Origin: JBBSEZ01 sp038239195
GTDB lineage: Bacteria; Planctomycetota; Planctomycetia; Gemmatales; Gemmataceae
Direction: 5' to 3'
Assembly (NCBI GenBank): GCA_038239195.1
Contig: JBBSEZ010000433.1
Coordinates: 1 to 8,354, forward strand
Length of the DNA stretch: 8,354 nucleotides
Shown here: piece by piece, positions 1-6,562 of the stretch
How the letters are laid out: each line of letters begins with the position of its first letter
Position numbering within the stretch: position 1 is the first letter of the stretch
The notes under the pieces: generated by a model
The model's input: the letters and a program-made list of their open reading frames with translations, nothing else
Told to the model about the DNA's origin: nothing
The model's database searches: none
Made by a program: the position numbers and the translations under genes

Positions 1-15
1 CGCATTCACGCACAT

Positions 16-69
16 GGCCTGCGCTCCTGGGTAACGGAGTTGAAGTACCGTTTTCCTAGGACGCAGGCC
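16..69. repeat. Imperfect inverted repeat, 22-bp arms around a 10-base loop
   Basis: The arms are 16-37 and 48-69. The outer 8 bases (GGCCTGCG and its complement) match perfectly, the middle is imperfect (TCCTGG against TCCTAGG), and the inner CGG/CCG matches again. The loop is AGTTGAAGTA. As RNA this would fold into a long hairpin. It lies in the short flank beyond the truncated kinase ending at 93, where no gene is visible. There is no T-tract directly after either arm, so it is not a standard intrinsic terminator. It could be the end of a mobile element, a recombination site or an imperfect transcript end. Only the symmetry itself is seen; its role is unknown. Confidence 0.55.
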
Positions 70-92
70 TTATCTGTCAACCCCTCAACCAC

Positions 93-1964
93 TTACAGCT
101 TCGCTCGACACTGCAACCGGGAGGGATTGAAGCCGAGTGTCAAGTATTCGGGCTGCATCCCGATGCCGTTGTCCTTCACGGAAAACACCCAATGGCCCTC
201 GTCGCAGCGCGCGGCGACGTGGATTGCGGGAGGTTGGAGACTGCGGAACTTGATGGCGTTGCTGAGAAGGTTCTGGAACAGGGGCGCCAGTTGGGCAGCG
301 TCCGCTTGTGCGACCGGGAGCCGATCGTGGGTGACGACCGCGCCCGCTTCGGCGATGGCGGCCTCGAGGTTTACAAGTGCCCGATCCAGGACCTCATTGC
401 AGTCGCTTGCCTCGAACGCCTTGCCACCTGTTCCAATCCGGGAGTAGGACAGCAAGTCGTGAATGAGCGCCTGCATTCGGGTGACGCCGGCGACCGTATG
501 GCCGATCAACTCGTCGGCTCGGGCGTCCAACTGACCGGTGTACCGCTTTTTGAGGACCTGGACGCAACCGGCCACGCCGCGGAGCGGCTCTTGCAGGTCG
601 TGAGAAGCGACGTAGGCGAATTGCGCCAGGTCGAGGTTCGAGCGGGATAATTCCTCGACTGCCTTGCGCAGGTCCGTCTCGGCCTGCTTGCGTTCGGTCA
701 AGTCCCTGGTAATCTTGGCGAAGCCTTGCAATTCGCCCTGCGTGTCGTAGACGGGCGTCGTGGAATAAATGGCCCAAAACCGCGTACCGTCCTTGCGGAC
801 GCGCCAATCCTCTCCTCCCACTTTGCCGAGCACGAGGGCCTTCTGGAGCTCGTCCTCTTGGGGGCATCGTTCGGCATTTTGAGGTGGGAGAAAACGGCTC
901 AGGGGCTGACCGACGATTTCCGCGGATTGGTAGCCGAAGAGCTGCTCCGCCCCGGTGTTCCACGTCTGGATGTTGCCGGCGCGGTCGAGCATGACAACGG
1001 CGTAGTCCTGGATGCCCTCGACCAGCAAGCGGAATCGGGACTCGCTGGCTCGCAACGCTTCTTCTGCCCGCTTCCGCTCGATGTACTGACCGAGTTGGCT
1101 CCCGATGGCCCTCATCATCTCGAGCGTCTCGGCATCGGGCTGGCCGATCTCGCGGCTAAAAAATTCGAGAACGCCCAGGGCTTCCTTCCCCAGCAGGATC
1201 GGGAAGCCAAAAGCGGCTTGCAGCCCGGCGCTGGCAGCAAACGGGGCTCGCGGGAAGTTGAGGTCTTCAGGTAAGTTCGCAACCCAGTCGGGCTGTGCGT
1301 TGACCCAAATCCGCCCGGGAAAACCGATCCTTGGGGCGAAGGTACTCTGGCGGGTGACCGCCTCGAAAGCGGCGACGTCGGCCAACGGGTTTCGCCAGCA
1401 ATCGACGCAGCGCAGAACGTTTTCGCGCTCGTCCACGTGCCAAAGGGCCCCGAAATCCCAGCCGAGGCTCTGACAGATGCCACGCAGAATTTTCGAGGTG
1501 CCGACGGCCAGCGTCGGCGACTCCGCCAGCGCTTGCGTGACCGCATGCTGCGCCAGCAAGCGACCCTCCGCCAGTCGCGTCGCGTTCCGCAGGCGCGTTT
1601 TCTCCAGAGCGTGCGCCACCGCCTGGCCAAGCCTCCCCAGCCGATCTTTAATGATGTAGTCGGTCGCGCCGCGCTGCATGACCTGGACAGCACGCTCCTC
1701 GCCGATGGTCCCCGAAACGATGATGAAGGGGACCTCCAGCCGGCACTCTTGCACGATCTCGAGGGCGCGCAGCGCCTCGAACTCCGGCATCGAGAAATCG
1801 GCGAGAATGAGCTCCGGCGCAGGCTGCAAGTGTTCCCGGAAGTCCTGCTCTGTCTCCACCCGATCGGCGGTCGGATCGTAGCCGGCCCGGCGCAGTGCGT
1901 GAAGGATCAACTCGGCGTCGGAGGGATTGTCTTCAAGCATCAGCAGGCGAAGTGGCGTAGCCAT
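93..1964 (-). CDS. REC-GAF-PAS-HisKA sensor histidine kinase, C-terminally truncated in the ATPase domain
   Basis: A soluble 623-residue signalling protein with no membrane segment. Domains in order: a receiver at about 5-122, with acidic pocket E11/D12, phospho-acceptor D56, S84 and K106 followed by D (the IIKDRLG variant); a GAF-like domain at about 140-298; a PAS/PAC at about 306-428 (KDGTRFW at 391-397, DLTERKQAE); a HisKA with H455 in SHDLQEP; and the start of a HATPase_c domain, with N-box NLLSNAIKF near 565-573 and G1 box DNGIGM at 598-603. Homology ends at about residue 608. The last 15 residues (TLGFNPSRL...) resemble no kinase, and the F-box, the G2 GTG.GL motif and the final strands are missing, so ATP binding is probably lost. 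The ATG at 1964 has GGAGG seven bases upstream. It is the last gene of module 2, 45 bp after the receiver gene. It may be a pseudogene, or may still act as a receiver/dimerisation partner. Confidence 0.88.
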   Translation of the reverse strand: MATPLRLLMLEDNPSDAELILHALRRAGYDPTADRVETEQDFREHLQPAPELILADFSMPEFEALRALEIVQECRLEVPFIIVSGTIGEERAVQVMQRGATDYIIKDRLGRLGQAVAHALEKTRLRNATRLAEGRLLAQHAVTQALAESPTLAVGTSKILRGICQSLGWDFGALWHVDERENVLRCVDCWRNPLADVAAFEAVTRQSTFAPRIGFPGRIWVNAQPDWVANLPEDLNFPRAPFAASAGLQAAFGFPILLGKEALGVLEFFSREIGQPDAETLEMMRAIGSQLGQYIERKRAEEALRASESRFRLLVEGIQDYAVVMLDRAGNIQTWNTGAEQLFGYQSAEIVGQPLSRFLPPQNAERCPQEDELQKALVLGKVGGEDWRVRKDGTRFWAIYSTTPVYDTQGELQGFAKITRDLTERKQAETDLRKAVEELSRSNLDLAQFAYVASHDLQEPLRGVAGCVQVLKKRYTGQLDARADELIGHTVAGVTRMQALIHDLLSYSRIGTGGKAFEASDCNEVLDRALVNLEAAIAEAGAVVTHDRLPVAQADAAQLAPLFQNLLSNAIKFRSLQPPAIHVAARCDEGHWVFSVKDNGIGMQPEYLTLGFNPSRLQCRAKL

Positions 1965-2009
1965 TTTCGGGCCTCCCGGGGAGCGAGATCCATTCGTTTG
2001 ACCACCGCC

Positions 2010-2450
2010 TCATTCGGCCGGCTGCTTGTTGATGCGCAGCCAGTAATAACCCAATTGTCGGGCCATTTCGCTAAACTGCTCGAAGTCCATCGGCTTGACA
2101 ATGTAGCTGTTGACGCCCAACTGGTAGCTCTCGATGATGTCGCGCTCTTCGGCCGACGTCGTGAGCATCACCACGGGGAGCACGCGGGTTCGCGGGTCTG
2201 CACGAATCTCGCGCAAAACCTCCATCCCGTCCACTAAAGGTAATTTCTTGTCGAGGAGGACGACACGAGGGTTCTCGAAGTGGCGCCCGGCATAGGCCCC
2301 GGTGCAAAAGAGGAACTCCAACGCCTCCGCCCCGTCGCGAACCACGTGGACCTTGCTGACGAGATCGTGCTTCTTGAACGCATGCAACGCCAGCATTTCG
2401 TCGTTGGGGTTGTCCTCGACCAGCAAAATTTCAACGCAGTTATCTGTCAT
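2010..2450 (-). CDS. Rcp1-like single-domain response regulator
   Basis: A 146-residue CheY-like receiver with no output domain. It has the acidic pair E12/D13 in LLVEDNPND, phospho-acceptor D67 in VVLLDKKLP, T97/T98 in MLTTSAEERD, and K119 in IVKPMDFEQF. The NPND after the acidic pair, the long segment before D67 and the TTS motif are typical of the Rcp1 subfamily, usually partnered with phytochrome-type or similar soluble histidine kinases. It starts 9 bp after the stop of the coiled-coil kinase (2460), with GAGG seven bases before its ATG, and is followed 45 bp later by the REC-GAF-PAS kinase. The simplest reading is that it takes phosphate from one or both neighbouring kinases and acts by protein-protein contact. 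Its partner and output are inferred, not seen. Confidence 0.93.
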   Translation of the reverse strand: MTDNCVEILLVEDNPNDEMLALHAFKKHDLVSKVHVVRDGAEALEFLFCTGAYAGRHFENPRVVLLDKKLPLVDGMEVLREIRADPRTRVLPVVMLTTSAEERDIIESYQLGVNSYIVKPMDFEQFSEMARQLGYYWLRINKQPAE

Positions 2451-2459
2451 TGACGTTCC

Positions 2460-3992
2460 TCATTCCAGCGTGAAGGAAAAGGTCGCGCCCTGGTTGAGCC
2501 GGCCTTCGCCCCAGGCCCGGCCACCATGACGGTTAATGATCCGCTGCACGATGGCCAGGCCCACGCCCGTCCCGTCGTAGTCGGCCGCGCGGTGCAGTCG
2601 CTGAAAGACCCCGAAAAGTTTGTGGGCGTACTTCATGTCGAAGCCGGCGCCGTTGTCCTTGACGAAATACACCGCTTCCGTGCCGTCCCCGGCCAAGCGA
2701 GCCCCATCTCCGAGGGTCGCCGGCCGCGGCTCCCTTCGACAGCCGATTTCGATGCGCGCGGCCTCCTGCTTTCGCGTGTATTTCAGGGCGTTAGAAAGCA
2801 AGTTCGTCCAGACCTGCTTGAGCAAGGTCGGGTCTGCCTCACACGGCGGCAACTCGCCGATGAGTATTTCCACTTCCACTTCCCGGCCTTCCTGTTCTTT
2901 CTGCATCTCTGCAAGGCACAGGCGCACAATTTTGCCCGGGTCGATGGTTTGCTTGGTGAGGGCCAGGCGGCCGAGACGGGAGAAAGCAAGCAGGTCGTCC
3001 ACCAGTTGCGCCATTTGGCGAGTGTTCGACCGCACCAATCTCAGGTAGGCCTTCCCTTCCTCCGGCAAGGGCGCGGCGTAATCTTCGAGTAAAATCCGCG
3101 AAAAACCGTCGATCGCCCGGAGGGGGGCCCGCAGGTCGTGTGAGACAGAGTAGGAGAACGACTCGAGCTCCTTGTTCGCCGCCTCGAGTTGCCCGGTACG
3201 CTCCAGCACGCGTTCTTCCAGCGCTTCGTTGAGTTTCCGGGTCACTTTCTCCGATTCCATCAGGGTCTCGATTCGCGACCTTTCCACGGACACGGCGAGG
3301 TTGCGCGCTTGCTGTTTGAGCGCCTCGATTTCCGTATCCGATTGCAAGAGCGTTTCTTCCCGCACCGTTTCCACGGAAACGGCCAGGTCCCGAGCTTGTT
3401 GCCCCAGCGCGGCGATTTCCGTATCGGATTGCAAGAGAGTCTGTTCCCGCACCGTTTCCACCGAAACGGCCAGGTCCCGGGCTTGTTGCCCCAGCGCCGC
3501 GATTTCCGTCTCGGCTTGCAAACGCGTTTCTTTGCGCCCTGTCTCCACGAACAGCGCCAGGTCACGGGCTTGCTGCCCCAGCGCCGCGATTTCCCTCTCC
3601 GATTTCACACGTATCTCTTTGCGAACGGTCTCCACGAACAGGGCCAGGTCTCGCGCTTGTTGCCCCAACGCCGCGATTTCGGTGTCCGATTGCAGACGTG
3701 TTTGGTTTCGCAAGGTCTCCACGAAATCGGCCAGATCGCGAGCTTTCTGTTCCAACGCCTCCGTTTTCTTGTCCGATTGCAACAGCGTTTGCTGACGGGT
3801 TGTTTCGACGAACCAGGCCAGGTCCCGCGCTTTTTGTTCTAACGCCTCGATTCTTTCGTTCGATTGTGCCAGGGTCTGCTGGCGCACCGATTCGACCAAA
3901 CGAGCCAAGTCCCTGGCTTGCTGTTCCAGCGCTTCGATTTTCTTGTCCGATCGGGTGCGGGCCTCCGCATCACCTGACTTGAGGATCGACAT
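2460..3992 (-). CDS. Soluble histidine kinase with an N-terminal eight-repeat coiled-coil rod
   Basis: A 510-residue cytoplasmic kinase. Residues 15-246 are eight successive 29-residue repeats (consensus near SDTEIAALGQQARDLA then .FVETVR..TLLQ), followed by a helical linker at about 247-277. The catalytic half resembles phytochrome-type kinases: HisKA with H285 in SVSHDLRAPLRAIDGF, N-box around N397/N401 (WTNLLSNALKY), G1 DNGAGFD at 446-452, FQRLH at 463-467, G2 GTGVGLA at 474-480, and a complete end (GATFSFTLE). There is no PAS, GAF, receiver or membrane segment, so any input must come through the rod or a partner. The start chosen is the ATG at 3992, because AGGAAGG lies seven bases before it. 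The frame stays open upstream to an ATG at 4133, but that extra 47-residue stretch is Arg-rich, has no kinase-like character, and its ATGs have no ribosome site. It is the first gene of module 2 and its probable partner is the receiver 9 bp downstream. Confidence 0.92.
   Translation of the reverse strand: MSILKSGDAEARTRSDKKIEALEQQARDLARLVESVRQQTLAQSNERIEALEQKARDLAWFVETTRQQTLLQSDKKTEALEQKARDLADFVETLRNQTRLQSDTEIAALGQQARDLALFVETVRKEIRVKSEREIAALGQQARDLALFVETGRKETRLQAETEIAALGQQARDLAVSVETVREQTLLQSDTEIAALGQQARDLAVSVETVREETLLQSDTEIEALKQQARNLAVSVERSRIETLMESEKVTRKLNEALEERVLERTGQLEAANKELESFSYSVSHDLRAPLRAIDGFSRILLEDYAAPLPEEGKAYLRLVRSNTRQMAQLVDDLLAFSRLGRLALTKQTIDPGKIVRLCLAEMQKEQEGREVEVEILIGELPPCEADPTLLKQVWTNLLSNALKYTRKQEAARIEIGCRREPRPATLGDGARLAGDGTEAVYFVKDNGAGFDMKYAHKLFGVFQRLHRAADYDGTGVGLAIVQRIINRHGGRAWGEGRLNQGATFSFTLE
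3255..3950 (-). repeat. Eight in-frame tandem 87-bp repeats encoding 29-residue coiled-coil units
   Basis: Read on the minus strand, the units are 3950-3864, 3863-3777, 3776-3690, 3689-3603, 3602-3516, 3515-3429, 3428-3342 and 3341-3255. All are exactly 87 bp with no indels. The two most alike, 3428-3342 and 3515-3429, differ at 8 of 87 bases by hand comparison. Units 4 to 7 share EIAALGQQARDLA, while units 1 to 3 have EALEQ(Q/K)ARDLA and unit 8 EALKQQARNLA. Hydrophobic residues follow a 3-4 spacing through each unit (I5, L8, A12, L15, V19, V22), and 29 equals four heptads plus one residue. Because 87 is divisible by three, gain or loss of a unit keeps the reading frame. Confidence 0.95.
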
Positions 3993-4267
3993 AAGCTTTC
4001 CTTCCTCTGGTGGGATGGCCATCGTTCGTGCGCGCAGGCGGCCTATCCGACCCACCTTTTGCCTGCGGCCTGAAGGCCGTGCTTGTGGCGTCTTCGTCCC
4101 TCGTCGCGATGCTGGCAATCTACCGATTGACATTCAACCCTGCACTTTTCGCGCCCTGGCAGACAACATTCTACCATGCCGACTCAATTTTGGTTGCCCG
4201 AGGCAAAATCGGGGCCTTGTCTGCTGAATAGCGAAGGGACCATCTCGAGACTTTTCTGGCCGCCTGG
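3993..4267 (-). other. 275-bp intergenic gap between the two signalling modules; possible promoter region
   Basis: This gap separates the stop of the upstream receiver gene (4268) from the start of the coiled-coil kinase (3992). It is the only sizeable non-coding gap between genes in the window and coincides with a drop in G+C going left, so it is where a promoter for module 2 would be expected. On the minus strand a TAGAAT resembling a -10 box occurs at 4173-4168, but no good -35 hexamer is found at the usual spacing. Short inverted repeats are present (a GGCC-TGAA-GGCC palindrome near 4068-4079, and a CCCGA/TCGGG pair near 4198-4214), none followed by a T-run. No gene, clear terminator or operator was found. 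Confidence 0.4.
4000..4006 (-). promoter_or_regulatory. Ribosome binding site that sets the start of the coiled-coil kinase
   Basis: The minus strand reads AGGAAGG, seven bases before the ATG at 3992-3990. The in-frame upstream ATGs at 4022 and 4133 have no comparable purine-rich site, so this site decides between a 510- and a 557-residue protein. Confidence 0.75.
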
Positions 4268-4717
4268 TCAGGGGCGGCACCCCGCCGAGCGGGAGGCGCA
4301 GGATCGCGGCTTGGGGTCATCCTCTTCCCGGGGCTCCTCCACGGCACGGGCGAGGAGTGCCCTGTCTAGGGCCGCCCGCAGCTCATGCTGGCTACAGGGC
4401 TTGTGCAGCACCGCCTGGGCCCCGAGGGCGGTGGCCAAGGGGAGCAGGTTCACGGTGCCGTGATAGTCGCCCCCCCCGCTCATGGCCACCACCCTGATGC
4501 CCGATTTCTCGGGGCGTAGATCGCGCAGAAGATCCAGCCCGCCCCGCTTGGGCATGCAAACGTCACACAGGATTACGTCGGCGCCTTGACGGCGGATGGC
4601 ACGAAGGGCCTGGTCGCCATCGCCGGCCTCGGCGACCTCGAAGCCTTCGTCCTCCAACATTATCCGCAACGCCGCCCGAACCTTCGCGTCGTCATCGACG
4701 AGCAGGACACGAACCAT
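4268..4717 (-). CDS. Single-domain response regulator (CheY-like receiver)
   Basis: A 149-residue receiver protein when started at the ATG at 4717. The acidic pocket is DDD at 8-10 (LLVDDDAKVR), the phospho-acceptor is D52 in ILCDVCMPKRGG, S80 lies in AMSGGGDYHG, and K106 in LHKPCSQHEL. After the receiver fold (to about residue 123) there is only a charged, low-complexity tail of roughly 25 residues ending RSAGCRP, with no DNA-binding or enzymatic domain. GGGAGG at 4728-4723 is five bases from this ATG. An in-frame GTG at 4723 overlaps that site and is a less likely start. It is the last gene of module 1, 47 bp after the cobalamin sensor, so it may receive phosphate from the hybrid kinase at the head of the module. 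This is inferred from position. Confidence 0.9.
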   Translation of the reverse strand: MVRVLLVDDDAKVRAALRIMLEDEGFEVAEAGDGDQALRAIRRQGADVILCDVCMPKRGGLDLLRDLRPEKSGIRVVAMSGGGDYHGTVNLLPLATALGAQAVLHKPCSQHELRAALDRALLARAVEEPREEDDPKPRSCASRSAGCRP

Positions 4718-4764
4718 GGTCACCTCCCTGCCTCACTCGGAACATAACTTCCCCAAAGCATAGC

Positions 4765-5838
4765 TCATGCCTGCCCGCCCGGGCGCGTGCCGGCGAAGAG
4801 GGCGGGGGCCGAGCAGAGGTCGGCCCCGAAGGCGTCTGCCCCGACCTCCTCAGCCAGGGCCGAGCGGAAGGCGCTGCCGCCGACGACGATCCGCGGGCAC
4901 CGGCCCGCGAACTTCTTGCGCATGTCGGACACGAGCCCACGCACCTTCGGCAGGCTGAGCAGGGTAGCCGCGGAGATGCCGACGGCGTCGGCCCGGTGTT
5001 CCTCGATGGCCTGGAGGACGCCGGCGTGCGGCATGTTGGTGCCCAGGAATCGGACGTTCCAACCGTCCGCCTCCAGCACATCGGCCACCATGTTGGCCCC
5101 GACCTGATGCAACTCCCCCTCCACGCCGGTGATGACGGCATTGCCGCGAAGAACTTCACTCGCCGGGAGAAGCGGGTAGAGCTGGGCCAGGATGAGCTGG
5201 ACGATGGCCGTGGCGGTGTGTTCCGCAGCCACCGTGATCCGGTTGGACTCCCACAGCCGCCCGACTTCGCGGAGGGCCTTGCCCAGCACCTCGGCGTAGA
5301 CCTCGATGACCGGGTGCCCTTCGCGGATCGCCTCCAGGACGATGGTGCAGGCAGGTTTGCGCCGGCCCTGGAGCAGCGCTTCCAGAAACAGGCCCCGGGT
5401 CAGAGCCAGAGCCTCGTTTGAGGCCAGGACGGGGCTGTCGGCCTGTCCGTCAGCCACCGCAGTACGTGCGGCAGCAAGAAACCCCACAACGAACGCTCCC
5501 TCCGCCTCTGGCAGGCGGGCGGCGAGCCCCTGACCGATCAGCCCGAGGGCCTCTGCCAGGTAGTGGGGATCGATCCCGCGGGTGGACAGCACCCCCGCGG
5601 CCCAGCGGACATAACCCGCGAAGGCGGCCGGTGAGCCCCCGCTCACCGCCCCGGCCAGGAACTCCAGATGGAGGCACTCGTCCTCGACGCACAGTTGCCG
5701 GCCCCGATCGCCGTAGCGGGCTTCCCAGTCCGGGTGCAGCCGAAAGAACTCCTCGGTCACGTGCTCCGCGACCGCCTGCTTCAACCCTCGGAGCTTCCCA
5801 GGCAGGGTGGCTCGCTGATCTCCCGTCAGGTCGGTCAT
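4765..5838 (-). CDS. Cobalamin-binding sensor with CarH-type Wx9EH cap motif; candidate adenosylcobalamin photoreceptor
   Basis: A 357-residue soluble protein. Residues 1-130 are an uncharacterised mostly helical region (FFRLHPDWEARYGDRGRQL, then VEDECLHLEFL). Residues about 140-225 are a four-helix cobalamin cap domain, with W196, nine residues, then E206-H207. Residues about 232-350 are a Rossmann-like B12-binding domain: E242-x-H244-x-x-G247 (the variant of DxHxxG that supplies the lower axial His), SAATL at 289-293, GGSAF at 320-324 and GADAFGAD near 333-340. In CarH the Wx9EH residues pack over the upper face of adenosylcobalamin and confer light sensing. Here no MerR-type DNA-binding domain is present and no methyltransferase is nearby, so signalling through a partner is more likely than catalysis. 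The ATG at 5838 overlaps the stop of the PAS gene (ATGA), with GGAGGGG upstream. The frame stays open to 6150, but that extension runs antiparallel to nothing known and overlaps the PAS gene in another frame. Cobalamin binding is well supported; light sensing is inferred. Confidence 0.88.
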   Translation of the reverse strand: MTDLTGDQRATLPGKLRGLKQAVAEHVTEEFFRLHPDWEARYGDRGRQLCVEDECLHLEFLAGAVSGGSPAAFAGYVRWAAGVLSTRGIDPHYLAEALGLIGQGLAARLPEAEGAFVVGFLAAARTAVADGQADSPVLASNEALALTRGLFLEALLQGRRKPACTIVLEAIREGHPVIEVYAEVLGKALREVGRLWESNRITVAAEHTATAIVQLILAQLYPLLPASEVLRGNAVITGVEGELHQVGANMVADVLEADGWNVRFLGTNMPHAGVLQAIEEHRADAVGISAATLLSLPKVRGLVSDMRKKFAGRCPRIVVGGSAFRSALAEEVGADAFGADLCSAPALFAGTRPGGQA

Positions 5839-6521
5839 TGCAACCCCTCCCCGCCCTCGATCCCCCACTTCGCCATCGCCTTCGCCAGACAGTCGGGACA
5901 GTAGCCGTGGCTGAGGAACAAGGCGTGTTCCTTGAGATACTGGGCCACACCTTCCCACTCGGTCCCCGCCTTGACCCTTCCGCAGTCCATGCAGATGGGG
6001 AGGACCTCCTGAAGTTTCTTCAGGTGCCAGTAGGAGCCCTGCAGGTCGCGCAGGGCCTGCTCCAGCCCGGCCTTCACCTTCTCCAGCTCCTTGCCCCTGC
6101 GGGCGTTCTCGCGGCCGAGTACGGCCAGTTGGTTGTTCAGGTGCAGCCACTCCTCCTGAAAGCCCTGGCCGTCGGGCGGCTCACCCAGCAGGAGGAAGCT
6201 GTCCGCGCGGACCTGGCAGCGACACTCCAGCGTGAACGGGGAGTGGCCGGCGTCCACGAAGTTGAGCAGGAACTTTCCCGCCGCTTCACCTCCGGGACTA
6301 TGGGCCCGCTGCCGCAACGACGCAGCGTCGGCCTCGGTCAGCAGGCCCCAGATCGGGCGCCCCTCGAGCTCTTCCGGGGCCGCCTTGAGGGCCGCGGCCA
6401 TCGCGGCGTTACAGTCCCGGATCGTGCCGTCCGCCGCGGCAGCGAGACAGTGGACGGTGCGTGCCTCCATCAGGAACTGGGCGAGGAAAGAGCTCGCGGC
6501 GTGGTCAATCGGCTCCGGCAT
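5835..6521 (-). CDS. PAS protein with coiled coil and C-terminal LPICxxC / HGYCPDC zinc-like module
   Basis: A 228-residue soluble protein. Residues about 18-115 look like a degenerate PAS domain (AAADGTIRDCNAAMAAAL, ELEGRPIWGLL). Residues about 120-172 are a charged coiled coil (NNQLAVLGRENARRGKELEK). The tail at 174-214 has C177-x-x-C180, a central EWEGVAQYL, and H205-G-Y-C208-x-x-C211. This C-terminal pattern recurs at the ends of many PAS/GAF/receiver signalling proteins and looks like a metal-binding knuckle; its function is not established to my knowledge. No kinase or output domain is present, so it is probably an adaptor or co-sensor. The ATG at 6521 has GGAGG seven bases upstream. 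Its stop overlaps the start of the cobalamin sensor by ATGA, which implies translational coupling and often marks physical partners. It follows the hybrid kinase by 41 bp. Confidence 0.87.
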   Translation of the reverse strand: MPEPIDHAASSFLAQFLMEARTVHCLAAAADGTIRDCNAAMAAALKAAPEELEGRPIWGLLTEADAASLRQRAHSPGGEAAGKFLLNFVDAGHSPFTLECRCQVRADSFLLLGEPPDGQGFQEEWLHLNNQLAVLGRENARRGKELEKVKAGLEQALRDLQGSYWHLKKLQEVLPICMDCGRVKAGTEWEGVAQYLKEHALFLSHGYCPDCLAKAMAKWGIEGGEGLQ

Positions 6522-6562
6522 CTAAAGACCTCCCGGGGGGCGAGGGTCGTTCGCGTCGGGCC

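Noticed and set aside
109..132. CRISPR-repeat-like end (GGGATTGAAGC) near the kinase breakpoint
   Set aside because: The ending resembles the 3' end of some CRISPR repeats, but it occurs once only. No second copy lies at repeat-spacer distance in the flank, and no cas gene is present.
3172..3842. Plus-strand repetitive frames of about 207 and 217 codons
   Set aside because: They are the complement of the 87-bp coiled-coil repeats. The minus frame has heptad spacing and leads in frame into HisKA, so the plus frames are shadows.
4060..4085. GGCC-TGAA-GGCC palindrome as an intrinsic terminator
   Set aside because: The stem is about 5 bp and there is no T-run on either strand, so a terminator cannot be supported.
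3993..4133. 47-codon N-terminal extension of the coiled-coil kinase
   Set aside because: It is Arg-rich with no kinase-like features, and its ATGs lack a ribosome site, whereas the ATG at 3992 has AGGAAGG at ideal spacing.
5839..6150. 104-codon N-terminal extension of the cobalamin protein
   Set aside because: It lies wholly within the PAS gene in another frame and is low-complexity Gly/Arg/Pro. The ATG at 5838 has a ribosome site and an ATGA overlap with the PAS stop.
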